A DNA stretch of 64,000 bases from Candidatus Caldatribacterium sp. (GTDB lineage: Bacteria > Atribacterota > Atribacteria > Atribacterales > Caldatribacteriaceae), in the NCBI GenBank assembly GCA_025060675.1, contig JANXBI010000059.1:1-64000 (forward strand), read 5' to 3'. Each line of letters begins with the position of its first letter. The stretch's first letter is position 1. The position numbers and the translations under genes were made by a program. The notes beneath the pieces are model-generated. The model had not been told where the DNA came from and made no database searches. It was given only the letters and a program-made list of their open reading frames with translations. This document shows positions 52,277-59,887 of this stretch, piece by piece.

Positions 52277-52396
52277 TCACAGGATGCACTCGCTCAGCAA
52301 AAAGAACCAGAGACTCAAAGCAAAAAGGAGAGCAAAGAGCTTTGTCTGCCAGTCCTCCCAGAAAGCCCTCCATAGGCACCGCCAAAGGAATCTCAC
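52277..52396 (-). CDS. Truncated YbbR/CdaR-like membrane anchor, 39 aa
   Basis: A 39-codon gene. GTG 52396 overlaps the cdaA stop (GTGA). The peptide starts basic (RFLWRCLWRAFW), then DWQTKLFALLFALSLWFFLL forms one helix, and stops after SECIL. This matches the N-terminal anchor of YbbR/CdaR proteins, whose first helix typically reads as a Leu/Ala-rich KLLALLFAL-type segment. The YbbR domains that normally follow are absent; the EF-G-like gene begins 13 bases after the stop. CdaR normally regulates CdaA and is encoded at exactly this place, so this looks like a reduced relative. Confidence 0.6.
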   Translation of the reverse strand: MRFLWRCLWRAFWEDWQTKLFALLFALSLWFFLLSECIL

Positions 52397-53148
52397 AACC
52401 TTCGATACAGAATACGCAACATCCTTTTGAGTGTTCCTACCTCGATATCCCACGCCATCCTCCCATGCACTGCAAGAGAAATTTTTCCCGTCTCCTCCGA
52501 TATTACTATAGCTAAAGCATCCGTTTGTTCCGTTACCCCGATTCCTGCCCGATGGCGAGTCCCGATTTTTCGTCTCGTCTCTACCCTCTCAGTAAGAGGG
52601 AGAATGCAACCCGCCGCTACGATTTTATTCTCCCGCATAACTACTGCCCCGTCGTGAAGGGGAGAATCAGGAAGAAAAATAGAAAAAAGCAGCTCAGGGG
52701 AAAAGAAAGCATCTACGAGGACACCGGTTTGCACAAAATCTCTGAGACTATTGGTGCGTTCAAGCACCACAAGAGCACCAATTCGTTTCCGGGAAAGCGT
52801 TTGACACGCCAAAGCAAGCTCATCGATGAATTTACTCCGTTCTTCCTCGTTCCCAACTCGTTCTACAAGACCGTGGTGGTATACACGATTCATGTAGTTT
52901 CTCCTAAGCTCTGGCTGCAGTACGAGAAAGACACTCCCCACGTATCCCACAATACATAAGCGCCAGAAAAAACGGAGTTCTCCAAAACCCAGGAAATTCG
53001 AAACCCCTGCACTCAACAGAAGAACGATAAAAAAGCGCAGAGGAGGAAAAAGAAGGGTCCCCTTTACCCACCTTATGAAACGGTATGAGAGATAATACAA
53101 CACCACTATCTCTATGAGGTATCGCCAGATGCTTGGAAGGAAGAGAAT
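52393..53148 (-). CDS. cdaA: Diadenylate cyclase (c-di-AMP synthase)
   Basis: A roughly 251-residue membrane cyclase. The N-terminal part holds about three hydrophobic helices (IVVLYYLSYRFIRWVKGT, FFIVLLLSAGVSNFLGF, RLCIVGYVGSVFLVL). The DisA_N domain follows with PDSPLHDGAVVMRENK (DGA motif) and IGTRHRAGIGVTEQTDAL (RHR motif), the catalytic signatures. The only ATG/GTG/TTG starts lie at or after 53106, which would cut the first helix; the frame runs upstream, and ATT 53148 has GGAGGG eight bases ahead and restores FLPSIWRYLIEIVV. I therefore use it. Confidence 0.95.
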   Translation of the reverse strand: MLFLPSIWRYLIEIVVLYYLSYRFIRWVKGTLLFPPLRFFIVLLLSAGVSNFLGFGELRFFWRLCIVGYVGSVFLVLQPELRRNYMNRVYHHGLVERVGNEEERSKFIDELALACQTLSRKRIGALVVLERTNSLRDFVQTGVLVDAFFSPELLFSIFLPDSPLHDGAVVMRENKIVAAGCILPLTERVETRRKIGTRHRAGIGVTEQTDALAIVISEETGKISLAVHGRMAWDIEVGTLKRMLRILYRRL

Positions 53149-53167
53149 ATCGTTGTCCCTCCGGATT

Positions 53168-54097
53168 TCAGAGCAAGAGACTTAAAAGTGCCTTCTGAGC
53201 ATGAAGTCTGTTTTCCGCTTCGTCAACGATTACCGCACGTGGACCATCCATAACCGTATCGGTAATCTCCTGCCCACGGTGAGCAGGCATACAGTGCATC
53301 ACGATAGCGTCCGGAGACGCAAGAGCAAGGAGGTTTTCGTTGACCTGGTATGGGAGGAAAAAGGGTATTCGCTCATCAAGTTCTCCCTCCCTCCCCATGC
53401 TTGCCCATACGTCCGTGTATACTACATCAGCACCCTGCACTGCCTTCCGAGGATCAGATTCATAAAGAATTCGGGCACCACTTCTTTTTGCTTCTTCCTG
53501 AGCCCATTCCCATATAGACGATAAAGGCTTGTAACGTTCGGGGGTGGACACAGTAAGGGAAAGACCAAGACGAGCAGCAGCAACAATCCAAGAGTGGCAG
53601 ACATTGTTACCATCCCCAACGAAAACAATCTTCACGCCAAAAGTTCCCTTCTTTTCGAGGATGGTAAGGAGATCACCAAGAATCTGGCACGGATGATGGA
53701 GATCCGAGAGACCGTTAATAACAGGAATACCACTGTATCTTGCCACCTCAAGAACCGTCTCGTGCGCAAAGGTACGCAGAACGATAGCGTCAACCATACG
53801 GCCAAGCACAAGAGCCACGTCCTTCACCGCTTCTCGTTTCCCAAGACCTACCTCTTGAGGACCAAGGTAAAAACTCTCCCCACCAAGCTGTCTTATTGCA
53901 ACCTCAAAGGAAACTCGAGTCCGCAAGGATGGTTTCTCAAAGAGAAGAGCAACAACTTTCCCTTCAAGAACTCTCGGGCGTTCTCCTAAAAGCCAGCGTT
54001 TTTTCAAGTCCAAAGCAACATCAAGGAAAAAAAGGAGCTCTTCTTTTGAGAAATCCGCAAGGTCCAGAAAATGCCGTCCTCGGAATGCACGCGTCAT
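53168..54097 (-). CDS. argF: Ornithine carbamoyltransferase
   Basis: A 309-residue enzyme making citrulline from ornithine and carbamoyl phosphate. FEKPSLRTRVSFEVA is the carbamoyl-phosphate loop (SLRTR instead of STRTR), FAHETVLEVARYSGIPVINGL and HPCQILGDLLTI follow, and HCMPAHRGQEITD carries the catalytic Cys region. The start overlaps the racemase stop by four bases. No other arg gene is in the window, so it may serve arginine synthesis or an arginine/ornithine catabolic route. Confidence 0.96.
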   Translation of the reverse strand: MTRAFRGRHFLDLADFSKEELLFFLDVALDLKKRWLLGERPRVLEGKVVALLFEKPSLRTRVSFEVAIRQLGGESFYLGPQEVGLGKREAVKDVALVLGRMVDAIVLRTFAHETVLEVARYSGIPVINGLSDLHHPCQILGDLLTILEKKGTFGVKIVFVGDGNNVCHSWIVAAARLGLSLTVSTPERYKPLSSIWEWAQEEAKRSGARILYESDPRKAVQGADVVYTDVWASMGREGELDERIPFFLPYQVNENLLALASPDAIVMHCMPAHRGQEITDTVMDGPRAVIVDEAENRLHAQKALLSLLL

Positions 54098-55206
54098 CGT
54101 CCACCCTCACATACTTTCTTCCTTCGGTACACCTTCGCCACATATGGAGAAAGGAACGCCCGTAACACTGCCCCGTATCCTGCTCGAAACGACACCACAT
54201 CACCAACACGATACGTCCTTGTGCTTTCCTCGACATCAAGAACAAGGTAGTTGCTTGTTGCACCCACTATTGTAACATGAGCGTCATCAAAATATAACTG
54301 GTTCTCGTCGATATCCTGCTTTCCTATAGCCAAAAGGACTCTTTTCCGAGGACCAGAAAAGTTTCGAAAAGGCTTTCCACCAAAAGCATCGTATCCTAGC
54401 GTACTTTCTTTCGAGGGTTCTTTCGTACGCACCTCGACAACTTCTGCAGCAATCGTAAAGGCCCCTTGTTTTAGCCAAGGAATATCCCTCTTTCTACTTA
54501 TGTCGCTCCCAAAAAGTAACGCCTCTCCAAACCGGATCTCGTCCACCTTCCAGGGTGGACATCCTTCCTCCCAAAGGGCGAGAAAGGTCGTTCCACCAAC
54601 AGAAAGCACAATACGTTTCCCTAAGACCCCTTGGAGGAACTCCTTGATTTGCGTCAACTGTTCCAGCACACTACAGTTGGGCAAAACCCCACTGAGACAG
54701 GCAAGAGTTGTAGCAACACCATAAACTGAAACCCCGGGAAGACGCTTCAAGAAACTTGCCACCTCAGGAACTTCTTCAAAAAGCATCCCCTCCCGTCCGT
54801 CGCCACCTTCCAAAACGAGGACAACAGGTTGCCTCTTCCCAAGCTCCTGAGCAATACTACTCAACCGCTCAAGGATTTCGACATGAGAAACAAAAGGTAG
54901 GATACCATACACAGCCAAAACATCGAGCTCCTCGAGCATGGGAAGGCGGATGAGAAACAAATCAACATGAGGGCCGAAAAGACTACGAAGCTTCACAAGG
55001 TTTGCAAGGTTCGAGTCGGCAAATTTTGAAAAGCCAAAATCTCGGAGAGCACGAGCAAGGATGGAATCTGCAAGGAATCCTTTTGTCACAACAACAGGCG
55101 AGACTCCCCATGAATGACACTTCTCAAGCAATCTACACGCGTTCTCTTCAAGAATATCAAGATCTACCTCAAGGCAGGGGTACAGAGGAGCCATTTGGAA
55201 AAGCAT
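54094..55206 (-). CDS. Alanine/ornithine racemase family PLP enzyme
   Basis: A PLP enzyme of about 370 residues with the alanine-racemase barrel (YhfX/ornithine-racemase-like). CLEVDLDILEENACRLLEKC is the N-terminal strand-helix, VVVTKGFLADSILAR holds the PLP Lys, LEGGDGREGM and RFGEALLFGSDIS are conserved in this group, and the C-terminal beta domain ends in VVSFRAGYGAVLRAFLSPYV. The overlap with argF and the ornithine racemases known in this family suggest ornithine as substrate. The start is uncertain: ATG 55206 or 55194; GTG 55233 would lie in a hairpin. A true alr lies elsewhere in the window. Confidence 0.8.
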   Translation of the reverse strand: MLFQMAPLYPCLEVDLDILEENACRLLEKCHSWGVSPVVVTKGFLADSILARALRDFGFSKFADSNLANLVKLRSLFGPHVDLFLIRLPMLEELDVLAVYGILPFVSHVEILERLSSIAQELGKRQPVVLVLEGGDGREGMLFEEVPEVASFLKRLPGVSVYGVATTLACLSGVLPNCSVLEQLTQIKEFLQGVLGKRIVLSVGGTTFLALWEEGCPPWKVDEIRFGEALLFGSDISRKRDIPWLKQGAFTIAAEVVEVRTKEPSKESTLGYDAFGGKPFRNFSGPRKRVLLAIGKQDIDENQLYFDDAHVTIVGATSNYLVLDVEESTRTYRVGDVVSFRAGYGAVLRAFLSPYVAKVYRRKKVCEGGR

Positions 55207-55209
55207 GAA

Positions 55210-55230
55210 GGGGGTAGCATTGCCACCCCC
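55210..55230 (-). terminator. Hairpin after the rplM-rpsI operon
   Basis: A 9-bp GC-rich stem with one G-T pair (55210-55218 with 55222-55230, three-base loop) lies 6 bases after the rpsI stop. It is followed on the minus strand by TTCATGCTTTT, a poor T-run. It may be a partial terminator that lets some transcription through to the racemase and argF. Confidence 0.5.
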
Positions 55231-55236
55231 CACGTA

Positions 55237-55638
55237 CTACCGCTTCGAGAACTGGAAGCGAGCACGAGCCGCCCTTTGGCCGTACTTTTTACGTTCTTTC
55301 ATTCTCGGATCCCTGGTCAAAAGTCCCGCTTTCTTCAATACAGCTCGGAGACTTTCATCCACAGAAAGCAGAGCCCGAGCAATACCATGCGCCAGCGCTC
55401 CTGCCTGACCACTTAAACCTCCACCTTTAACCACCGCTTCAACATCAAAGCGAGTTTCGGTGCCGGTGAGCACTAGTGGTTTTCGCACCAGCACTCGCCA
55501 TGCCAACCTTGGGAAGTAGTCCTCAAGACTTCGTCCATTTACAGTGATTACCCCACTCCCCATGGTGAGCCAAACTTTTGCAACCGATGTCTTCCTTCTC
55601 CCTGTCGCGTAATACTTGACGGCAACACTCACGCTCAT
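55237..55638 (-). CDS. rpsI: 30S ribosomal protein S9
   Basis: A 133-residue S9. YYATGRRKTSVAKVWLTMG at the N-terminus, GGGLSGQAGALAHGIARALL in the centre and the basic tail KKYGQRAARARFQFSKR, ending in the conserved Lys-Arg that reaches the P site. It follows rplM by one base in the universal L13-S9 operon. Confidence 0.98.
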   Translation of the reverse strand: MSVSVAVKYYATGRRKTSVAKVWLTMGSGVITVNGRSLEDYFPRLAWRVLVRKPLVLTGTETRFDVEAVVKGGGLSGQAGALAHGIARALLSVDESLRAVLKKAGLLTRDPRMKERKKYGQRAARARFQFSKR

Positions 55639-56079
55639 TCACTCCCCCATCGGTAGCGGAATTGGGTTCTGTGCAGCATGGGGGTGAGATGGGCCACGGT
55701 ACACCTTAAGCTTACGGATGAGCCGCCGGCCCAAACGATGGTGGGGAATCATCCCCCAAACTGCTCTTCGGATAACTTCTTCCGGCTTTCTCGCCAAAAG
55801 CGACCGAAGCGTTTCTTCCTTAAATCCACCAGGATACCCACTATGCCTACGGTACAGCTTCTGATCGAGTTTTTTCCCCGTAACCTGGACCTTTTCAGCA
55901 TTAATGACAATAACGTAATCTCCTACATCGAAAAAGGGAGTGTAGATATTCTTGTGCTTACCCATGAGAATGGTGGCAATGCGAGAGGCTAAACGACCAA
56001 GGATTTGACCCTCTGCATCCACGACGTACCACTTCTTCTCAACACCCTTAAGTGACGGAACGTACGTTTTGTTCTGCAT
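55639..56079 (-). CDS. rplM: 50S ribosomal protein L13
   Basis: A 146-residue L13: KWYVVDAEGQILGRLASRIA, YTPFFDVGDYVIVINAEKVQ, GKKLDQKLYRRHSGYPGG, AVWGMIPHHRLGRR and the end YRGPSHPHAAQNPIPL are all family-like. ATG 56079 gives a normal N-terminus with GGGGAGAGA upstream; ATG 56082 is adjacent. The frame open to 56109 would reach close to the promoter and is rejected. It is the first gene behind a strong promoter. Confidence 0.98.
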   Translation of the reverse strand: MQNKTYVPSLKGVEKKWYVVDAEGQILGRLASRIATILMGKHKNIYTPFFDVGDYVIVINAEKVQVTGKKLDQKLYRRHSGYPGGFKEETLRSLLARKPEEVIRRAVWGMIPHHRLGRRLIRKLKVYRGPSHPHAAQNPIPLPMGE

Positions 56080-56114
56080 CATTCTCTCCCCCAACGTAGT
56101 CAGAGACAAACCGA

Positions 56115-56143
56115 ATTTTAGGAAAGCACAGGAGAATTGTCAA
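56115..56143 (-). promoter_or_regulatory. rplM-rpsI promoter
   Basis: On the minus strand a perfect TTGACA (56138-56143), 17-base spacer and TAAAAT (56115-56120). Transcription would start about 30 bases before rplM. The spacer carries the blocks ATTCTC and CTGTGCT also present in the promoter at the left edge. Confidence 0.85.
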
Positions 56144-56159
56144 GAAAAGGGCACGATTT

Positions 56160-57722
56160 TTAGTATCCCGGAAAGGTTCCAACCCGTGCTGCCACCTCGT
56201 GCATCAGATCCCTAAGCTGCAAGTAACTTCGAATGTACCTATCGTAGTAAAAAAGGTACACTTCGTGGTTTTCTCGATTCGGATAGATTTGTCCTGAGAT
56301 TTGCACCATTTTTAACGTTGCCTCAGGAATGCTGTCATAGAATCCCACACCTACTGCAGCATAGATTGCTGTCCCAAGGGTGCTCGCTTCTTCCACAGTT
56401 GTGAGGTAGATGGGGATATTCGTCACATCAGCATGAATCTGTAACCAAAGACGACTACGAGCACCCGCACCACTTACATACATTTCCTCCACCTCAAAAC
56501 CAGACTGTGCCAAAGTCTGCAGTATGTGATATGTCCCATACGCTGTCCCTTCATATATAGCCCGAAGTACGTGAGCCTTCGTGTGGCTTAACGACAAACC
56601 CCACAGAGCACCTCTTGCAAGAGGATCCTGGTAGGGACTTCGATTTCCCTGAAAACAATCAAGAAGCACCAAACCATCAGAGCCAGGGGGAACTTGAGCA
56701 ACCATTTTGTCGAGGAAGACAAAAAGATCCTCCCCAAGTTCACAGGCTCTGGCACAATCTTCCCTGGCAAAATTATCTACAAACCACTTAATGATAGAAC
56801 CAGTCGAACTCTGTCCCCCCTCGAGAATCCACATATTCGGCAAAACAGCCCCGTAATAAGGACCCCAAATACCTGGGCTGAATATAGGTTCTTCGGAAAG
56901 CGCAAGATGACACGTCGATGGACCTATCACCATGGCAAGCCGCTGAGGATGTACAACGTCAAGACCGACCATGGCTGCATAGGCATCTATGCCACCTTGG
57001 ATGACCGGAGTTCCTGGAACAAGGCCAAGCTCGTAAGCAGCACGCTTTGTCAACTCCCCAGCTTTTTCACCCACCGGAATGAGTTCTCGTGGCCACTTCT
57101 GGAGAAGTTCTTCAAAACGAAGGTCCCGCAGAAGGGAAACCGGCCATCCTCCTTCGGTAGGACAGTAATTCCATTTACAGATGGCGTTGTTGAGCGAGGT
57201 TACCCACCGGTCCGTGAGCTTAAACATAATCCAGTTCTGTGCTTCCACAATAAAATCAGCATTCGCAAAAACATCAGGAAGATTCTCCCGAAGCCAGAGG
57301 GCTTTTGGAATCATCCACTCCGGAGATTCATGTCCCCCAGCATATCGGAGGAGAGGGTTTCCCGTCGCATTGATCCGCTCTGCTTGGTCGAAGGCCCGCA
57401 CATCCATCCACATTATGGCTCGATATTTAGGATTCCCAAACCGGTCAACAGGAAGCACCGTGCACGAGCTGGCGCTGACACTCAAGGCAGCAATATCTTC
57501 AGGTCGAACCTCACCTTCAAAGAGACAGCGCCGCACCGTATCCTGGATACCTTTCCACCAATCCATAGGATCTTGCTCAGCCCACCCCGGGCGGGGATGG
57601 TACTCAGGATATGAGTAGAAAGAAAGCGCTACAACGTTGCCCCGTGCGTCAAAAATGCCACTGCGAAGCCCCTGCGTTCCCACATCAATGCCAAGAAAAT
57701 AGGGTGGTTTCGTATTGGCCAC
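56160..57722 (-). CDS. FGGY family carbohydrate kinase (ribulokinase/xylulokinase-like)
   Basis: A 520-residue two-domain sugar kinase. The N-terminal phosphate loop FLGIDVGTQGLRSGIFDARG, AIMWMDVRAFDQAERIN, the hinge-proximal VIQGGIDAYAAMVGLD (catalytic Asp) and the C-terminal VSGAGARSRLWLQIHADVTN adenosine motif identify FGGY. The order and the GGxDAY motif are closest to pentulose kinases such as D-ribulokinase. GTG 57722 has GGAGG nine bases upstream. It is monocistronic between the rplM promoter and the Mut7-C gene. It could phosphorylate the ketose made by the isomerase at 20078, but they are not linked on the DNA. Confidence 0.9.
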   Translation of the reverse strand: MANTKPPYFLGIDVGTQGLRSGIFDARGNVVALSFYSYPEYHPRPGWAEQDPMDWWKGIQDTVRRCLFEGEVRPEDIAALSVSASSCTVLPVDRFGNPKYRAIMWMDVRAFDQAERINATGNPLLRYAGGHESPEWMIPKALWLRENLPDVFANADFIVEAQNWIMFKLTDRWVTSLNNAICKWNYCPTEGGWPVSLLRDLRFEELLQKWPRELIPVGEKAGELTKRAAYELGLVPGTPVIQGGIDAYAAMVGLDVVHPQRLAMVIGPSTCHLALSEEPIFSPGIWGPYYGAVLPNMWILEGGQSSTGSIIKWFVDNFAREDCARACELGEDLFVFLDKMVAQVPPGSDGLVLLDCFQGNRSPYQDPLARGALWGLSLSHTKAHVLRAIYEGTAYGTYHILQTLAQSGFEVEEMYVSGAGARSRLWLQIHADVTNIPIYLTTVEEASTLGTAIYAAVGVGFYDSIPEATLKMVQISGQIYPNRENHEVYLFYYDRYIRSYLQLRDLMHEVAARVGTFPGY

Positions 57723-57755
57723 AGTGTTAAACCTCCTTACTCCCTCCTCAGAACA

Positions 57756-57764
57756 TGGTACAAT
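57756..57764 (+). promoter_or_regulatory. Extended -10 promoter of the Mut7-C gene
   Basis: TGGTACAAT (57756-57764) is an extended -10 element; the -35 region is poor. The expected start of transcription is at about 57770-57771, that is, on the GTG start codon, so the message may be leaderless. Confidence 0.5.
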
Positions 57765-57770
57765 TTTCTT

Positions 57771-58223
57771 GTGACGACACGCTTTCTCGCCGACAGCATG
57801 TTAGGTAAGCTTGCACGATGGCTCCGAATCCTGGGACACGACGTTGCGTATTTTCGAGACCTAGAAGATAAAAAGCTCTTAGCTATTGCCCGCCTTGAGA
57901 AAAGAATCCTTCTCACTAAGGACCGAGCGCTGGCTGCTTTTGGAAGGGAATCGGCCTATCTTGTCAGAGCCGAGACCATACCCGAACAACTCCTCGAGCT
58001 GAAGCGTGCCTTTCGGCTTTCCTTCTCTCTCCCCCCTCGATGCCCCTATTGTAACGAACCTCTCAACGATATCTCCCTCGAGGAAGCCAGAAAAGATGTA
58101 CCCCTCTTCGTTGCTCTTAGTTTCTCCGCCTTTAAACGCTGCCCCTCGTGCCGGAGGATATTCTGGCCAGGAACCCACTGGCAGAGAATACAGCAATTCT
58201 GCCAGGGATTCCCGGACGAATGA
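57771..58223 (+). CDS. Mut7-C RNase domain (PIN-like) zinc-ribbon protein
   Basis: A 150-residue protein of the Mut7-C family. The PIN-like N-terminal half starts FLADSMLGKLARWLRILGHD, then LLTKDRALAAF contributes acidic residues. The C-terminal half has a zinc ribbon with RCPYCNEPL and KRCPSCRRIFW. It is predicted to be an RNase or nucleic-acid-binding protein. The GTG start has no ribosome-binding site but lies at the expected transcription start. It is convergent with pgk, with two bases between their stops. Confidence 0.88.
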   Translation: MTTRFLADSMLGKLARWLRILGHDVAYFRDLEDKKLLAIARLEKRILLTKDRALAAFGRESAYLVRAETIPEQLLELKRAFRLSFSLPPRCPYCNEPLNDISLEEARKDVPLFVALSFSAFKRCPSCRRIFWPGTHWQRIQQFCQGFPDE

Positions 58224-58224
58224 C

Positions 58225-59418
58225 CTACTTATCAAGAAGAACCTCAACACCAGGAAGCGGTCGTCCCTCGACAAACTCGAGAGATGCTCCACCTCCCGTC
58301 GATATATGGGTAATCTTTCTCTCTACGCCCGCCTTCTTAATAGCCGCTACCGTATCACCACCACCTACCACAACGATAGCTCCGCTTTCCGCAACTTTCT
58401 TGGCGATTTCTATGGTCCCATGAGCGAAGCGATCAACCTCGAAAAGACCCAAAGGACCATTCCAGAAGATAGTCTTTGCTCCATTTATGAACTGACCGAA
58501 TTTTTCAATGGTCCTTGGGCCAATGTCAAACCCACCCATGTCGGAAGGAATCTTGTCCCAGTCCACAACCTTTGTCTCAACACCTTCCCTCCCTTCCGGT
58601 GCAACAACAAAGTCCACGGGGAGCTCAAATCGCACACCTCTTTCTCGCGCAGTCTCAAGAATTTGCCGTGCTTCCTCGATCATACCCTCTTCAAGAAGCG
58701 ACTTTCCAACTTCATATCCCATAGCCTTGATAAAGGTATACGACATCCCTCCCCCGACAAGGAGAATGTCAACCTTCTCAAGGAGCCTACGCAAGACCCC
58801 AATTTTACTTGAAACCTTAGCCCCACCGAGAATAGCGAGGAAAGGACGAATAGGGTTGTTGAGCCTCTCTCCAAGAGCTTCGAGTTCCTTTTCCATTAAA
58901 AATCCAGCATAAGCTGGCAGGAACTTCGCAACCCCCGCCGTGGAAGCATGAGCCCTATGAGCAGCCCCAAAGGCATCGTTCACATAAATGTCGGCAAGTT
59001 CAGCAAGGGCTCGCGCAAAATTTTCATCGTTAGCCTCTTCCTCGGGGTAAAAGCGAATGTTCTCGAGAAGAAGCACGTCTCCATCCTGGAGCTGAGCCAC
59101 CGCCTGTTTGACTTCCTCCCCAATGCAGTCGTTAACCTTCGCAACTTTTCGTCCCAGAAGTTCCTCAAGCCTTTTTGCAATTGGATCCATGCGAAGCTCG
59201 TCTTTCGGTTTCCCTTTGGGACGACCTAGATGGGAAACAAGAATAACCCGTGCTCCCCGTTCAAGGAGATATCGAATCGTGGGCAAGCTCTCCACAATTC
59301 TCGTGTCATCAGTAATGTTTCGATTCTCGTCTAGGGGAACGTTAAAGTCAACCCGCACAAGCACTCTTTTCCCTCTGAGCTCGCTTTCGGGAATATCCCT
59401 TATGGTCTTTTTATTCAT
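58225..59418 (-). CDS. pgk: Phosphoglycerate kinase
   Basis: A 397-residue glycolytic kinase converting 1,3-bisphosphoglycerate and ADP to 3-phosphoglycerate and ATP. VLVRVDFNVPLDENRNITDD, VSHLGRPKGK, DAFGAAHRAHAST, LGGAKVSSKIGVL, GGGMSYTFIKA, WNGPLGLFE and the C-terminal GGGDTVAAIKK and ISTGGGASLEF motifs are complete. ATG 59418 follows GGAGGTGGGTAGA; the frame open to 59433 overlaps nothing important. No gap gene is adjacent; the CBS gene lies upstream. Confidence 0.98.
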   Translation of the reverse strand: MNKKTIRDIPESELRGKRVLVRVDFNVPLDENRNITDDTRIVESLPTIRYLLERGARVILVSHLGRPKGKPKDELRMDPIAKRLEELLGRKVAKVNDCIGEEVKQAVAQLQDGDVLLLENIRFYPEEEANDENFARALAELADIYVNDAFGAAHRAHASTAGVAKFLPAYAGFLMEKELEALGERLNNPIRPFLAILGGAKVSSKIGVLRRLLEKVDILLVGGGMSYTFIKAMGYEVGKSLLEEGMIEEARQILETARERGVRFELPVDFVVAPEGREGVETKVVDWDKIPSDMGGFDIGPRTIEKFGQFINGAKTIFWNGPLGLFEVDRFAHGTIEIAKKVAESGAIVVVGGGDTVAAIKKAGVERKITHISTGGGASLEFVEGRPLPGVEVLLDK

Positions 59419-59433
59419 TCTACCCACCTCCAA

Positions 59434-59874
59434 TCACTTGCTTTCGAGAAAGGCTTGCAACACCCGAACGCGGTTCACGACTCCTACAACTCGCCCCTCT
59501 TTCACCACCGGGATAAGGTCAATATTTGCTGTTTGGAGCAAATCCAAGGCATCTTCAATATCATCTTCTGCCGCCAGGTACTCTACGTCCTCTGTCATGA
59601 ATTCCGAGACTTCCCGCTTTGCAAAATCCCGAATCTTCTCCCGGATAGCACTCAGGAGATTTCCAAAAAGGGGGAGATCCTTTTGAGCTTCCTCAAGGAG
59701 TTGCTGGAAGAAGATCTGAGCAGAAAAATACCCCAAAAGACGCTGTTCAAGGTCAACGACTGGAACGCCACTTACTTTGCGACGAATCATAAAATTCAGC
59801 ACATCACCCACTGTATCAAAATCGCTAACCGTGGGAACCTCTGAAAGCATGATTTCCTCTACCAGCACTGCCAT
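59434..59874 (-). CDS. CBS domain protein
   Basis: A 146-residue protein made of two CBS motifs (about residues 5-60 and 92-144): EIMLSEVPTVSDFDTVGDVL, VSGVPVVDLEQRLLGYFSA and the second EFMTEDVEYLAAEDDIEDAL with IDLIPVVKEGRVVGVVNRV. An insertion of about 30 residues separates them. Such stand-alone pairs bind adenine nucleotides or similar ligands and regulate partners. It is placed between rhomboid and pgk, 13 and 15 bases from its neighbours, with no indication of the partner. Confidence 0.9.
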   Translation of the reverse strand: MAVLVEEIMLSEVPTVSDFDTVGDVLNFMIRRKVSGVPVVDLEQRLLGYFSAQIFFQQLLEEAQKDLPLFGNLLSAIREKIRDFAKREVSEFMTEDVEYLAAEDDIEDALDLLQTANIDLIPVVKEGRVVGVVNRVRVLQAFLESK

Positions 59875-59887
59875 TCCCCCTTGCTCT

